The notes below the pieces were generated by a model. It did no database searches and had not been told where the DNA came from. It saw only the letters and a program-made list of their open reading frames with translations. The position numbers and the translations under genes were made by a program. Shown piece by piece: positions 36,001-43,930 of a stretch of 64,000 nt of DNA; positions within the stretch are counted from its first letter, which is position 1, and every line of letters starts with the position of its first letter. Location of the stretch: assembly GCA_900545225.1 (NCBI GenBank), contig UQXZ01000009.1:3003-67002 (forward strand), given 5' to 3'. This DNA comes from an uncultured Eubacteriales bacterium. GTDB taxonomy: Bacteria > Bacillota > Clostridia > Lachnospirales > Lachnospiraceae.

Positions 36001-36127
36001 TGTAAAGAATGATAATGCAGTTAAAACAGGGGATTATATGAATGTATTTCTTTGGATTATGCTTGCGATTATTTCGTGCGGAACACTTACGGGAATATGT
36101 GTGAAGCAAATTAAACGAAAAAAATAA
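33041..36127 (+). CDS. Cell-wall-anchored surface protein with Hb-interacting-type repeats
   Basis: A 1028-residue exported protein. Residues 1-28 are a signal peptide. Two repeats of the DUF1533/heme-binding-protein Shr-like interacting type follow (about 43-130 and 237-350, each ending in a DGYKDLTLKI or KGYDNLTFKL strand), with a bacterial-repeat domain between (about 155-233). Residues 590-820 look like a parallel beta-helix, and 865-950 an MBG/cadherin-like fold (LTEGKDYKISF). The end has KTGD (995-998), a hydrophobic stretch and KRKK, a variant sortase signal. It may bind haemoglobin, heme or a glycan; this is inference. No sortase is in the window. GGAGG precedes the ATG. Confidence 0.75.
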   Translation: MKKLKRVMPFMLSVVVVSSMAVTPTIAQGTNDAPQSVESVEVSGFMTEVMALKFNDTNWMNAIKSVSVNEKEYTKGTINSWENSKDLWEVGSATGAYGSYTALKLVSPSTFPATIKISADGYKDLTLKITKNTSTYPNTYDTTVVPNAEDVEKVYSAIVKATANGQVTLSAEKDLKEGDSVTITTTPNAHYETDVVTVTGESGNVIDVQKNSEGIYNFKMPAENVNVSVKFKEKITKLNVNDVNINKDLFGNSWELTFKSADDYINSITDVQVNGTSWTEQSYNVSQGGQYYVNKNDNKLVFSAKDFSSNPTITVLKSGDVVTIAAKGYDNLTFKLVIDKNGNAFLTEDDGEGDPYNLHVKIEGSFEAAIKGQKNYDGISSASVGGATGNKNSSVKVYGALVNKETEPADNDWEELDNATKIKLDGSKCKVSIVPDTANGTPADSDSGMRGVYTTISSDLTLNGTPKDPGTYLISVSITDDQGRTAVSNTLPFKVYSGNEALSDRLKEENLKKYSSGLYAWDIMEPWAIKNFGSNVKGEKESVRVPRGLEVWFGSHESGTYGYLGYDLPWKDVVNGNIPQTLYIPDGCNLTLTNMEILSSVRIVVEKGAKLTLSDSVIQGIVDVKDGGTFSMNYDAYNNKFTTGSSICGQLRLEDGAILENAAIYSHANYLANGKLTDRNTSDPVVTATGNTTVKGQVFINGDADGDGIGQTALQINGTLKLEDGSVLTAIGGEGVINENAGGTAINIKNGKIIGNGKIVAIGGKTLWGDGGNAVTGNGTIDVASAFVQGATASAAKKRQAGLALGNNIEVTAKNLHVKNGEISEKYGVDDALSDLYWKVGIDTTPPLDNYITSEVKNILSLEGTLDKTYYGNAVNNPIIKAGDKILTEGKDYKISFKDVHGNVLLKAPVKVGTYTIIINGLGEYSGMTLSKTFNITEKSTYTDLPKNNDPSNSENILDKINSEKNNSNDYANNISANNNTKKSVSVVKNDNAVKTGDYMNVFLWIMLAIISCGTLTGICVKQIKRKK

Positions 36128-36287
36128 ATATTTTTAAATCTACATTTCTTATAATGATACCTTCCATACTGTTCATGAAAGTATTATATTGCATTTATTT
36201 AAATATCTAAAGTAAGAATATACAACAGCATCATATTTTAAGTATTTCATTTTTACAATAATACAATTATGTAACATATTATAATAT

Positions 36288-36327
36288 ACCCCCCCTTTCA
36301 CCGGACTAATAAGGTGAAGGGGGGGGT
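36288..36327. repeat. Homopolymer-armed inverted repeat (C7/G8)
   Basis: ACCCCCCCTTTCACC (36288-36302) pairs with GGTGAAGGGGGGGGT (36313-36327), 15 positions with a single G-T, around a ten-base loop. It sits in the 303-base gap between the surface-protein gene and the convergent ECF gene, where a shared terminator is expected, but neither side has a T run. C7 and G8 tracts are striking in so AT-rich a sequence. Nothing else was recognised in 36128-36430. Confidence 0.7.
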
Positions 36328-36430
36328 AATCATATACTTCGTTGTGGTCATTGCATATACAAAAATATATTTTTATAATTAAAAACGTTAAAAGTAAAAT
36401 TATTTATATCTGCTTTACATATGAGACATA

Positions 36431-36970
36431 TCACGCTGAAAATTTTATTATTCTTTTTAATAGTGGTGCTAAAGGAATTGCAATAACGGCTGCAACTGAA
36501 ACCTGAATAATATTTCCGGGAATTGATCCAACAGGAGCAATCCAGTTACCGTAAAGAATCCCTTCAGCTATATAATATCCGCCAACCTTAATTCCGATTG
36601 CAAGTAATATAGCCACAATTGCATTTAATACATAATTCTTAATAGGCTTCTTTTCAGCAAACATACCTACTACAAGTCCCATAAGACCTACGATTACGAA
36701 GGTAAATGGTGACCATAAAAGCCATCCGCTTGTAAGATCGAATAAAGCCATTCCGAAAGAACCGGCAATAGCGCCTGCCTTCCAGCCGAATACTAATGCG
36801 GCAACAAGCATTGGAACATTTCCAAGATGGATAAGTCCGCCGCTGCCGACAAATGGTAATCTGATATTTATAAGCCATGTGCAGACATATGTAAGAGCAA
36901 TAAATATTGCATAAATGGCAATTGTTTTTGTCTTACTGCCTGCTGTTTTGGCATTTGAAACAGTGCTCAC
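36431..36970 (-). CDS. ECF transporter S component
   Basis: A 179-residue membrane protein with about six helices, the substrate-binding subunit of an energy-coupling-factor vitamin importer. The segment GGLIHLGNVPMLVAALVFGW and KAGAIAGSFGMALFDLTSG is characteristic of the PF07155/PF12822 S-component group. The vitamin cannot be assigned from sequence. The flavin enzyme ApbE nearby is too weak a hint. The shared EcfA/EcfT module is not in the window, as usual for group II ECF systems. The start is GTG 36970 with GGAG upstream. Confidence 0.82.
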   Translation of the reverse strand: MSTVSNAKTAGSKTKTIAIYAIFIALTYVCTWLINIRLPFVGSGGLIHLGNVPMLVAALVFGWKAGAIAGSFGMALFDLTSGWLLWSPFTFVIVGLMGLVVGMFAEKKPIKNYVLNAIVAILLAIGIKVGGYYIAEGILYGNWIAPVGSIPGNIIQVSVAAVIAIPLAPLLKRIIKFSA

Positions 36971-37019
36971 AATATTTCTCCTTTTAAATTAAAATTTAAA
37001 ATTATTATATTTTGGAATA

Positions 37020-37066
37020 CAAAAAACAACAGTAAATATATTTATGGCATACATATAAACTGTTGT
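37020..37066 (-). terminator. Leader terminator/attenuator candidate before the ECF gene
   Basis: On the left-going strand ACAACAGT (37066-37059) pairs with ACTGTTGT (37033-37026), extended by partial AT pairing inside, and is followed by TTTTTTG. It lies about 50 bases upstream of the ECF S-component start, in the right orientation to stop its own transcript. No known riboswitch consensus was recognised beside it. Confidence 0.45.
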
Positions 37067-37193
37067 CGTGTATAATATTCCTATAATTTTGTATACAGTA
37101 CTACAAAACAATGATAAAGTAAAGTGAAATACGCATTTTGATTAATATTTTTTAAAATAAAGACATATTTATATATAAAATAAGGAGTAAATT

Positions 37194-39245
37194 ATGTTTA
37201 ATGAAGAAGAAGCATTTGTGTCACCTGATGCAGATGTATTTTGTGAGAGAGAGTATAAACCTTTCAAGCTTCATTCCGATTTTGCCCCTACGGGAGACCA
37301 GCCACAGGCAATAGAAGAGCTGGTGGAAGGTTTCAAGGAAGGAAACCAGTTTGAAACACTTTTAGGTGTAACAGGCTCAGGTAAAACATTTACCATGGCA
37401 AATGTTATAGAGAAGCTTGGCAAACCCACACTTGTTATTGCTCATAATAAAACACTGGCGGCTCAGCTATATGGAGAATTAAAGCAGTTTTTTCCTGAAA
37501 ATGCCGTTGAATATTTTGTCTCCTACTATGATTACTATCAGCCTGAAGCATATGTTCCGTCTTCAGATACATATATTGCAAAAGATTCGGCAATAAATGA
37601 TGAAATCGATAAGTTGAGACATTCTGCAACAGCGTCACTTTCTGAAAGAACTGATGTAATTATTGTAGCTTCCGTATCATGTATCTACGGTCTGGGTGCT
37701 CCAATCGATTATAAGAACATGACTGTGTCTCTAAGACCCGGAGATATCAGAGACAGGGATGACATTATAAGAAAGCTTATAGATATTCAGTACAACAGAA
37801 ATGAGCAGGATTTCCACCGTGGTACATTCCGTGTACGTGGTGATGTTCTTGAAGTATTTCCTGCATCTTCATCTGATGATGCTATTAGAATTGAATTCTT
37901 TGGTGATGAAATTGACAGAATATCAGTATTCGACTCTCTTACAGGTGAAGTTAAGGGTGTTCTCACTCATACGGTTATTTTCCCTAATTCTCACTTTGTT
38001 GTTGACAATAACAAACAGGAAAAGGCTATTGAAGCAATTAAGGATGAGTTAAAGGAAAGAGTGCAGTATTTCAAGTCTGAAGATAAACTCCTTGAAGCGC
38101 AGAGAATAGAGGAACGTACTAACTTCGATATTGAAATGCTTGAAGAAACAGGCTTCTGTTCAGGTATTGAAAACTATTCGAGACACTTGGCAGGACGTAA
38201 GGCCGGAGAAGCTCCATATACACTTATTGACTACTTTCCAAAGGATTTCCTTATTATTGTCGATGAGTCACATATTACAATCCCTCAGATTGGCGGAATG
38301 TATGCAGGTGACCGTTCTAGAAAAAATACTCTTGTGGATTATGGTTTCAGACTTCCAAGTGCACTTGATAACAGACCTTTAAGTTTTGAAGAATTTGAAA
38401 GCAAGATTTCCCAGATGCTTTTCGTATCTGCAACTCCTGCAAAATATGAAAGAGATCATGAAATCTTAAGAGCTGAGCAGGTAATCAGACCTACAGGCCT
38501 TCTTGATCCTAAGATAGATGTCAGACCTGTAAAGGGACAGATTGACGACCTTATTTCTGAGATTAATAAGGAAGTAGCAAAGAAGGGCAAGGTTCTTATT
38601 ACTACACTTACCAAGAAAATGGCGGAGGATTTAACTCTCTATCTTAAAGAAGTTGGCATAAGAGTTAATTATCTCCATGCGGATATTGATACTCTTGAGA
38701 GACAGAAAATCATCAGAGACATGCGATTAGACGCATTTGATGTTCTTATCGGTATCAACCTTTTAAGAGAAGGTCTCGATATCCCTGAAATCAGTCTTGT
38801 AGCAATTATTGATGCGGATAAGGAAGGTTTCCTTCGTACGGAAACTTCCCTTATTCAGACAATCGGACGTGCCGCGAGAAATGCTGAAGGACACGTTATC
38901 ATGTATGCGGATAAGATTACAGATTCAATGCAGAAGGCCATTGATGAGACAAACAGACGTAGAGGTATTCAGGAGAAATATAATGAAGAACATGGTATTA
39001 CTCCTCAGACAATTAAAAAGGCCGTTCGTGATCTTATAAGTATTACAAAGGCTGCTGATGCAGAGACTTCTACAAAGACAATCGAAAAGGATATGGAATC
39101 CATGAATATCTCTGAGCTTAAGAAACTTAAGAGCAGTATTGAGAAAAATATGCATAAGGCCGCTGCAGAACTTAACTTCGAGGAAGCTGCAAGACTCAGA
39201 GACAGAATGATAGAAGTGAATAAGTATATTTATGATAATAAGTAA
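37194..39245 (+). CDS. uvrB: Excinuclease ABC subunit B
   Basis: Damage-verifying helicase of nucleotide excision repair, handed DNA by UvrA and recruiting UvrC. The 683-residue protein has Walker A LLGVTGSGKTFTMA near residue 57, the beta-hairpin region YYDYYQPEAYVP, the DESH box, helicase motifs V and VI (GINLLREGLDIPE, QTIGRAARN) and a C-terminal UVR domain (ELNFEEAARLRDRM) for UvrC. It has a normal length and start (GGAG upstream). It is alone, without uvrA next to it. I saw no clear LexA box upstream. Confidence 0.98.
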   Translation: MFNEEEAFVSPDADVFCEREYKPFKLHSDFAPTGDQPQAIEELVEGFKEGNQFETLLGVTGSGKTFTMANVIEKLGKPTLVIAHNKTLAAQLYGELKQFFPENAVEYFVSYYDYYQPEAYVPSSDTYIAKDSAINDEIDKLRHSATASLSERTDVIIVASVSCIYGLGAPIDYKNMTVSLRPGDIRDRDDIIRKLIDIQYNRNEQDFHRGTFRVRGDVLEVFPASSSDDAIRIEFFGDEIDRISVFDSLTGEVKGVLTHTVIFPNSHFVVDNNKQEKAIEAIKDELKERVQYFKSEDKLLEAQRIEERTNFDIEMLEETGFCSGIENYSRHLAGRKAGEAPYTLIDYFPKDFLIIVDESHITIPQIGGMYAGDRSRKNTLVDYGFRLPSALDNRPLSFEEFESKISQMLFVSATPAKYERDHEILRAEQVIRPTGLLDPKIDVRPVKGQIDDLISEINKEVAKKGKVLITTLTKKMAEDLTLYLKEVGIRVNYLHADIDTLERQKIIRDMRLDAFDVLIGINLLREGLDIPEISLVAIIDADKEGFLRTETSLIQTIGRAARNAEGHVIMYADKITDSMQKAIDETNRRRGIQEKYNEEHGITPQTIKKAVRDLISITKAADAETSTKTIEKDMESMNISELKKLKSSIEKNMHKAAAELNFEEAARLRDRMIEVNKYIYDNK

Positions 39246-39343
39246 ATTAAATTACAATATGTAAATAATTATGCCTAATTTGTAACAAAATTATGTTATG
39301 GATATAGTATAATGAATTCATTATTTATATTTGGAGGTTTCTC

Positions 39344-39646
39344 ATGGTTAAGCATATTGTTATGTGGAAACTGAAGGATGATATTCAGGCTATGGACAAA
39401 GAGCACATACTTGAAAACATGAAGACACATTTAGAGAACCTTAGAGACGAAGTAGAGGGTCTTGTGTCAATCAGTGTAAATATCTATCCACTCAGCACAT
39501 CTACAGTTGATGTTATGTTAACTTCACTCCACATGGATGAAGAAGCACTTAAAGCATATGCAAATAATCCAAAGTATGTTGAAGTAGCAGAAATGTTTGT
39601 AAAGCCATACGTTTGCTCAAGAACATGTATGGATCACATTGTTTAA
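39344..39646 (+). CDS. Dabb-domain (stress-responsive A/B barrel) protein
   Basis: A 100-residue ferredoxin-like-fold protein. MVKHIVMWKLKDD at the start and the late AEMFVKPYVCSRTCMD segment fit the Dabb family (PF07876), with a typical length. These dimeric small proteins are stress-induced in plants and occur with unknown roles in bacteria. GGAGG lies before the ATG. The gene sits alone, 98 bases after uvrB, and ends at a bidirectional terminator. Confidence 0.85.
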   Translation: MVKHIVMWKLKDDIQAMDKEHILENMKTHLENLRDEVEGLVSISVNIYPLSTSTVDVMLTSLHMDEEALKAYANNPKYVEVAEMFVKPYVCSRTCMDHIV

Positions 39647-39654
39647 TTTAAAAT

Positions 39655-39708
39655 AAAACTCCTGTCAGTTAAGTTGAGATTTACCCAATAAACCAACAGG
39701 AGTTTTTT
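39655..39708. terminator. Bidirectional terminator between Dabb gene and malic enzyme
   Basis: AAAACTCCTGT (39655-39665) pairs with ACAGGAGTTTT (39696-39706), T-tract to 39708. The loop is 30 bases. It suits both convergent genes. Confidence 0.85.
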
Positions 39709-39784
39709 ATAACATTTAATTTTAATTCAAAATTAAAGTTAATCTTTATATTTATTCTTTAAATAATATATCAAATTTTTCCAA

Positions 39785-40954
39785 TTAAATTCTTGCAACA
39801 TTTGTCTTTCTTGCAGCTTCTGCAACAGCCTTAGCAACGGCCTTTCCAACTCTTTGATCAAATGCCTTAGGAATAATATAGTCAGCGTTAAGCTCTTCAT
39901 CTGAAACAAGTTCAGCAATAGCGTGAGCCGCTGCCATTTTCATTTCTTCATTTATTTCGCTTGCACGAACATCAAATGTTCCTCTGAAGATTCCAGGGAA
40001 TGCAAGTACATTGTTAATCTGGTTAGGGAAATCACTTCTTCCTGTAGCGATAACCTTAGCTCCGCCGGCCTTAGCCTCATCAGGTAAGATTTCTGGAACG
40101 GGGTTTGCACATGCGAATATAATTGCATCTTCGTTCATAGTCTTTACCATGTCTGCATTAAGTAATCCCGGAGCAGAAATTCCGATAAATACATCAGCAC
40201 CCTTGATAACATCTGAAAGGCTTCCTGACTCATTATCAGGATTTGTAATCTCAGCCATTTTTTCCTTAATAGAATTGAGATTTTCACGTCCCTTAACGAT
40301 AGCGCCGCTTCTGTCTGTCATAACAATATTTTTAAATCCTGCTGAAAGGAGAAGCTTAACGATGGCAATACCTGCAGCACCGGATCCTGAAGTTACAATC
40401 TTAACATTCTTATCTTTTCCAACAACCTTTAAAGCATTTGTTAAGCCTGCTAATGTGATAATGGCAGTACCGTGCTGATCATCATGGAAAATAGGAATGT
40501 CACATCTTTCCTTTAACTTTTCTTCGATTTCAAAGCAACGTGGAGCAGAAATATCTTCAAGGTTAATTCCACCAAATGAACCTGAGATATTTACAACTGT
40601 CTCAACGAATTCATCTACATCCTTTGTCTTTATGCAGAGAGGAAATGCATCAACTCCACCAAATTCCTTGAAAAGTACACATTTACCTTCCATAACAGGC
40701 ATACCTGCCTCAGGACCGATATCTCCAAGACCAAGAACTGCAGTACCGTCTGTAATTACGGCACATAAGTTTCCTCTTCTTGTAAGATTATATGACTCAT
40801 TAATGTCATCCTTGATTGCGAGACAAGGCTCAGCAACACCAGGTGTGTATGCAAGAGCTAAGTCTGTTTCATTTTCAACCTTAACTCTTGAATTGATTTC
40901 TATTTTTCCCTGCTTTTCTCTATGTAATTTTAATGCTTCTTTAGCGTAATCCAT
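39785..40954 (-). CDS. Malic enzyme (oxaloacetate-decarboxylating)
   Basis: Oxidatively decarboxylates malate to pyruvate with NAD(P). The 389-residue short bacterial type shows LAYTPGVAEPC with the catalytic Tyr, TDGTAVLGLGDIGPEAG, the metal and Lys region FHDDQHGTAI, and the Rossmann motif GSGAAGIA. The longer frame begins at 41014, but ATG 40954 (MDYAKEALKLHREKQGKIEI) is preferred: GGAGG stands just before it and the N-terminus matches the family. Cofactor preference is not decided. It faces the Dabb gene and is divergent from the helicase gene. Confidence 0.95.
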   Translation of the reverse strand: MDYAKEALKLHREKQGKIEINSRVKVENETDLALAYTPGVAEPCLAIKDDINESYNLTRRGNLCAVITDGTAVLGLGDIGPEAGMPVMEGKCVLFKEFGGVDAFPLCIKTKDVDEFVETVVNISGSFGGINLEDISAPRCFEIEEKLKERCDIPIFHDDQHGTAIITLAGLTNALKVVGKDKNVKIVTSGSGAAGIAIVKLLLSAGFKNIVMTDRSGAIVKGRENLNSIKEKMAEITNPDNESGSLSDVIKGADVFIGISAPGLLNADMVKTMNEDAIIFACANPVPEILPDEAKAGGAKVIATGRSDFPNQINNVLAFPGIFRGTFDVRASEINEEMKMAAAHAIAELVSDEELNADYIIPKAFDQRVGKAVAKAVAEAARKTNVARI

Positions 40955-41034
40955 GGTAATCCTCCAAATTAAATAACTGCTCATAATCTTAGTACATCCA
41001 AACATATAATTCAAATATTAAAAAAGGAGAAAAT

Positions 41035-43152
41035 ATGCCATTTTCAAATGAACAATTAAAGGCTATTCAACATATGTCAGGGCCTGCTCTTGTGCTGGCA
41101 GGACCTGGGAGTGGTAAAACCACGGTTTTAACGAAACGCGCAGCCAATCTTATCGAACATAATGTGAATCCTAAAAATATACTCATTATTACATTTACAA
41201 AGAATTCCGCAAATGAAATGGAAGGCAGATTTATTGATAAATATTCAAATCAGAATGATGTCTTTGAGATACCGTCATTTTCTACAATTCATTCACTGGC
41301 CTGCAGGATAATTGGTAACTCGAAAATAAAATATGAAATCATAGATGAAAGAGAGCAGACAGAAATTCTGAATTATGTTTCAAAGGAAGCCAGAAAGAAA
41401 GACCTGGTTACTGTTACAGGAGATAAGTTCAACAAAATGATTCTAAGTGAAATATCTCATTATAATAATGTATTTAATGATGAGATGTTCAGCATTGAGA
41501 AATGTAAGAAGATATTAAGTAAGAAGTTTAATGATCATATCAGCTTAAAATCATCAGATAATACTGATCTCAAAGAAAACGCTAGAAATTTAAAGCTTTC
41601 TTTAAAAAATAGTTATTCAAATGAAACAACGGATTCATCCTGTTATATAAATGTATCAGATGCCAGCATTAACGATATAATTTTAATAAACTACAAACCT
41701 GCCATCCTTACTTCATCCCAGTTTAACTTTATTTATAATATGTACACCAAAATCCTAAACCAAAGAAGACTTATTACATATGATGATATGGTGAAGTCCG
41801 CCATTAACATTTTGCAGAGTGACCATAGTGTACTAAGTAAGTTCAGGAAGGCGGCACATTTTACTCTCGTGGATGAATTTCAGGATACTGACCTAAGCCA
41901 GCTCTATCTGATCATGTTACTTCTTGGAAATGACAGGAATCTGTTTGCAGTGGGTGATGAGGATCAGAGTATTTATTCATTCAGGGGAGCAAATCCTGAT
42001 ATTATGCTTAAGTTTAAAGACATTTTCCCGGGTGCATCCATATATCGTCTGGAAAATAATTACAGGTGTGCAGGTGAAATAGTAAATCTGTCATCTTCTC
42101 TAATCAGGAATAATGTTAACAGATATAAAAAGAAATTTATTGCGGTTCGTGAAGATAATGGAGATGTCAGTCTTATCAAGGCTGAGGACGAGAACAGTGA
42201 AGCGGTGGTCGTGTTTCAGTTTATTAAAGAGCTGATAAATGAAAATCATTCAGAAAACATAAATGAAAATGACAATCAAAGAAAAAGCAAAAATAAAAAC
42301 ATCACTGCTGACACATCCGTATGTATCCTTGCCAGAACAAATCAGAGCTTAAAGCGCATTGCCAATCTGCTTATGGCTGAAAATATTGATTTCTATTTAA
42401 AGGATAGAATCGACAACATTTTCGAAAAGGATTTATTTAAAATTCTTATTATGTTTTTAAAGGCTTCAGTAGATTTTTACGACAGTGATTCATTTTATAT
42501 AATTCTGTACATTGCAGATATTGGGATACGACCTAACTCGATTAATGGCAAGTCAGATGTATATTCCAACATGATTAGATATGCAGCGGGAGATGAGTTA
42601 TTAATAAAGAAGATAAATGAATTCAGGGAGCAGATGGAGTTTATAGGGAGGTTGCCTGCAGCAGCGGCTATTATATTTGTAGAAAATCAGTTTAAGGTAA
42701 GCCGGTACATTTGCAGCAGGGATGAATATAAAAATATTAAGCCTGAGGATTTAAAGGAAGATATTTCTTTTCTAAGTAAATTATCATCTGGATTTTCTAC
42801 GGTTAAGGATTTCATGAAGTATATATCCGAATACGGCGAACATATGAAATCTTCATATGAAAAATCTGTTCAGGCAGTTAATAACAATCATGTAAATATA
42901 ACAATTTCAACAATTCATTCTTCCAAAGGCTTAGAATATGACTCCGTCTGGATAATGGGAGCAAATGAGGGAAGCATACCATCCAGAAAGGCACTGACTC
43001 CGGGTGCAATAGAGGAGGAGAGAAGACTGTTTTATGTTGCAATAACAAGGGCTAAAAACACATTGTATATAAGCTTTCATAACAGAGAACGTGGTAAGAT
43101 TTGTAAATCATCCCGTTTTTTACAGGATATTAATATTCATATAAAAAATTAA
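41035..43152 (+). CDS. UvrD/PcrA/Rep-like DNA helicase
   Basis: A 705-residue superfamily 1A helicase. Motif I is LAGPGSGKTTVL near residue 24, motif II VDEFQDTD, motif III GDEDQSIYSFRGA, motif IV NYRC, motif V ISTIHSSKGLEYD, motif VI VAITRAK. It unwinds DNA 3' to 5' with ATP. It is shorter than PcrA (about 740) and has an Asn/Lys-rich low-complexity insert (NENHSENINENDNQRKSKNK, near residue 400). The acidic C-terminal extension that binds RNA polymerase in PcrA is missing, so this is probably an accessory paralogue. Confidence 0.9.
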   Translation: MPFSNEQLKAIQHMSGPALVLAGPGSGKTTVLTKRAANLIEHNVNPKNILIITFTKNSANEMEGRFIDKYSNQNDVFEIPSFSTIHSLACRIIGNSKIKYEIIDEREQTEILNYVSKEARKKDLVTVTGDKFNKMILSEISHYNNVFNDEMFSIEKCKKILSKKFNDHISLKSSDNTDLKENARNLKLSLKNSYSNETTDSSCYINVSDASINDIILINYKPAILTSSQFNFIYNMYTKILNQRRLITYDDMVKSAINILQSDHSVLSKFRKAAHFTLVDEFQDTDLSQLYLIMLLLGNDRNLFAVGDEDQSIYSFRGANPDIMLKFKDIFPGASIYRLENNYRCAGEIVNLSSSLIRNNVNRYKKKFIAVREDNGDVSLIKAEDENSEAVVVFQFIKELINENHSENINENDNQRKSKNKNITADTSVCILARTNQSLKRIANLLMAENIDFYLKDRIDNIFEKDLFKILIMFLKASVDFYDSDSFYIILYIADIGIRPNSINGKSDVYSNMIRYAAGDELLIKKINEFREQMEFIGRLPAAAAIIFVENQFKVSRYICSRDEYKNIKPEDLKEDISFLSKLSSGFSTVKDFMKYISEYGEHMKSSYEKSVQAVNNNHVNITISTIHSSKGLEYDSVWIMGANEGSIPSRKALTPGAIEEERRLFYVAITRAKNTLYISFHNRERGKICKSSRFLQDINIHIKN

Positions 43153-43299
43153 CTTGAAACTGTGTTAAATAAAGATTATATTATAACTAATATAATTTTA
43201 TTAATTAAGTAGAGTGTTTAGATTATAAATCCATAAATTAGACTTTTTTAATTAGAATCTTATAATCCTTATCAATCGAACATAATTTGGAGGCTATGT

Positions 43300-43773
43300 A
43301 TGGATCGTATAGATAAAAAACTTGTAACACTTTTGCAGGACAATGCACGACTACCGCTAAAAAACCTAGCAGAGAAAGTTTTCCTATCATCACCTGCGGT
43401 ATCGGCAAGAATCGAAAGACTTGAAGAAGAAGGCATTATTCTTAAATACGAAGCAAAGGTAGATTACAAAAAGTTAGGATATAACATTACAGCATTTATT
43501 AATGTAGAGGTAGCGCCTGTAAGAAAGCAGGATTTCTACGAATTCATTAATAAGTGCCCATCAGTTATTGAGTGTAACTGTGTAACAGGTGTATATTCAA
43601 TGCTTCTAAAGGTAGTGTTCAAGAGTACTGAGGATCTTGACATATTTATCGGTCAGCTCCAGCAGTTTGGAAGAACATCTACACAGATTGTATTTTCTAC
43701 TTTAGTTGAACCACGTGGAATAGCTGTTAATACTAACGACACAGTTAATCCTGGTAACAAGAAAGAAGAATAA
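43300..43773 (+). CDS. Lrp/AsnC-family transcriptional regulator
   Basis: A 157-residue regulator. The N-terminal HTH (IDKKLVTLLQDNARLPLKNL, then SSPAVSARIERLEEEGII) binds DNA, and the C-terminal RAM/ACT-like domain (about 65-145) binds an amino acid. It stands directly upstream of leuA, so control of leucine synthesis or another amino-acid pathway is a fair guess from context, not proven. GGAGG precedes the ATG. Confidence 0.92.
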   Translation: MDRIDKKLVTLLQDNARLPLKNLAEKVFLSSPAVSARIERLEEEGIILKYEAKVDYKKLGYNITAFINVEVAPVRKQDFYEFINKCPSVIECNCVTGVYSMLLKVVFKSTEDLDIFIGQLQQFGRTSTQIVFSTLVEPRGIAVNTNDTVNPGNKKEE

Positions 43774-43812
43774 TAGATATTATATATTTAGATACTATAT
43801 ATATTATTGTAT

Positions 43813-43901
43813 AGTCCGGTAACCGCATTATATGTTGACAAATGTATGTTTATTTAGTTAAACTATTGCCAATATGTGCCGTTCGCCGGACTTATTTTTA
43901 T
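43813..43901 (+). terminator. Long hairpin with T-rich tail between lrp-like gene and leuA
   Basis: AGTCCGG (43813-43819) pairs with CCGGACT (43886-43892), followed by TATTTTTATT. Inside, AACCGCATTATAT pairs with ATATGTGCCGTT with one mismatch and one bulge, giving some 18-20 pairs around a loop of about 39 bases. The loop contains TTGACA (43835-43840) with TAAACT 18 bases on, and an ATG-to-TAA mini-ORF of nine codons at 43832. It may be the lrp terminator or a leuA attenuator. Confidence 0.45.
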
Positions 43902-43930
43902 TGAGCGAAATTTTATAGGAGGTAATTGAT

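Noticed and set aside
43813..43830. T-box leader before leuA because of GGTAACCGC
   Set aside because: The T-box core (AGGGTGGNACCGCG) is not matched, the leader is too short and no specifier loop is seen.
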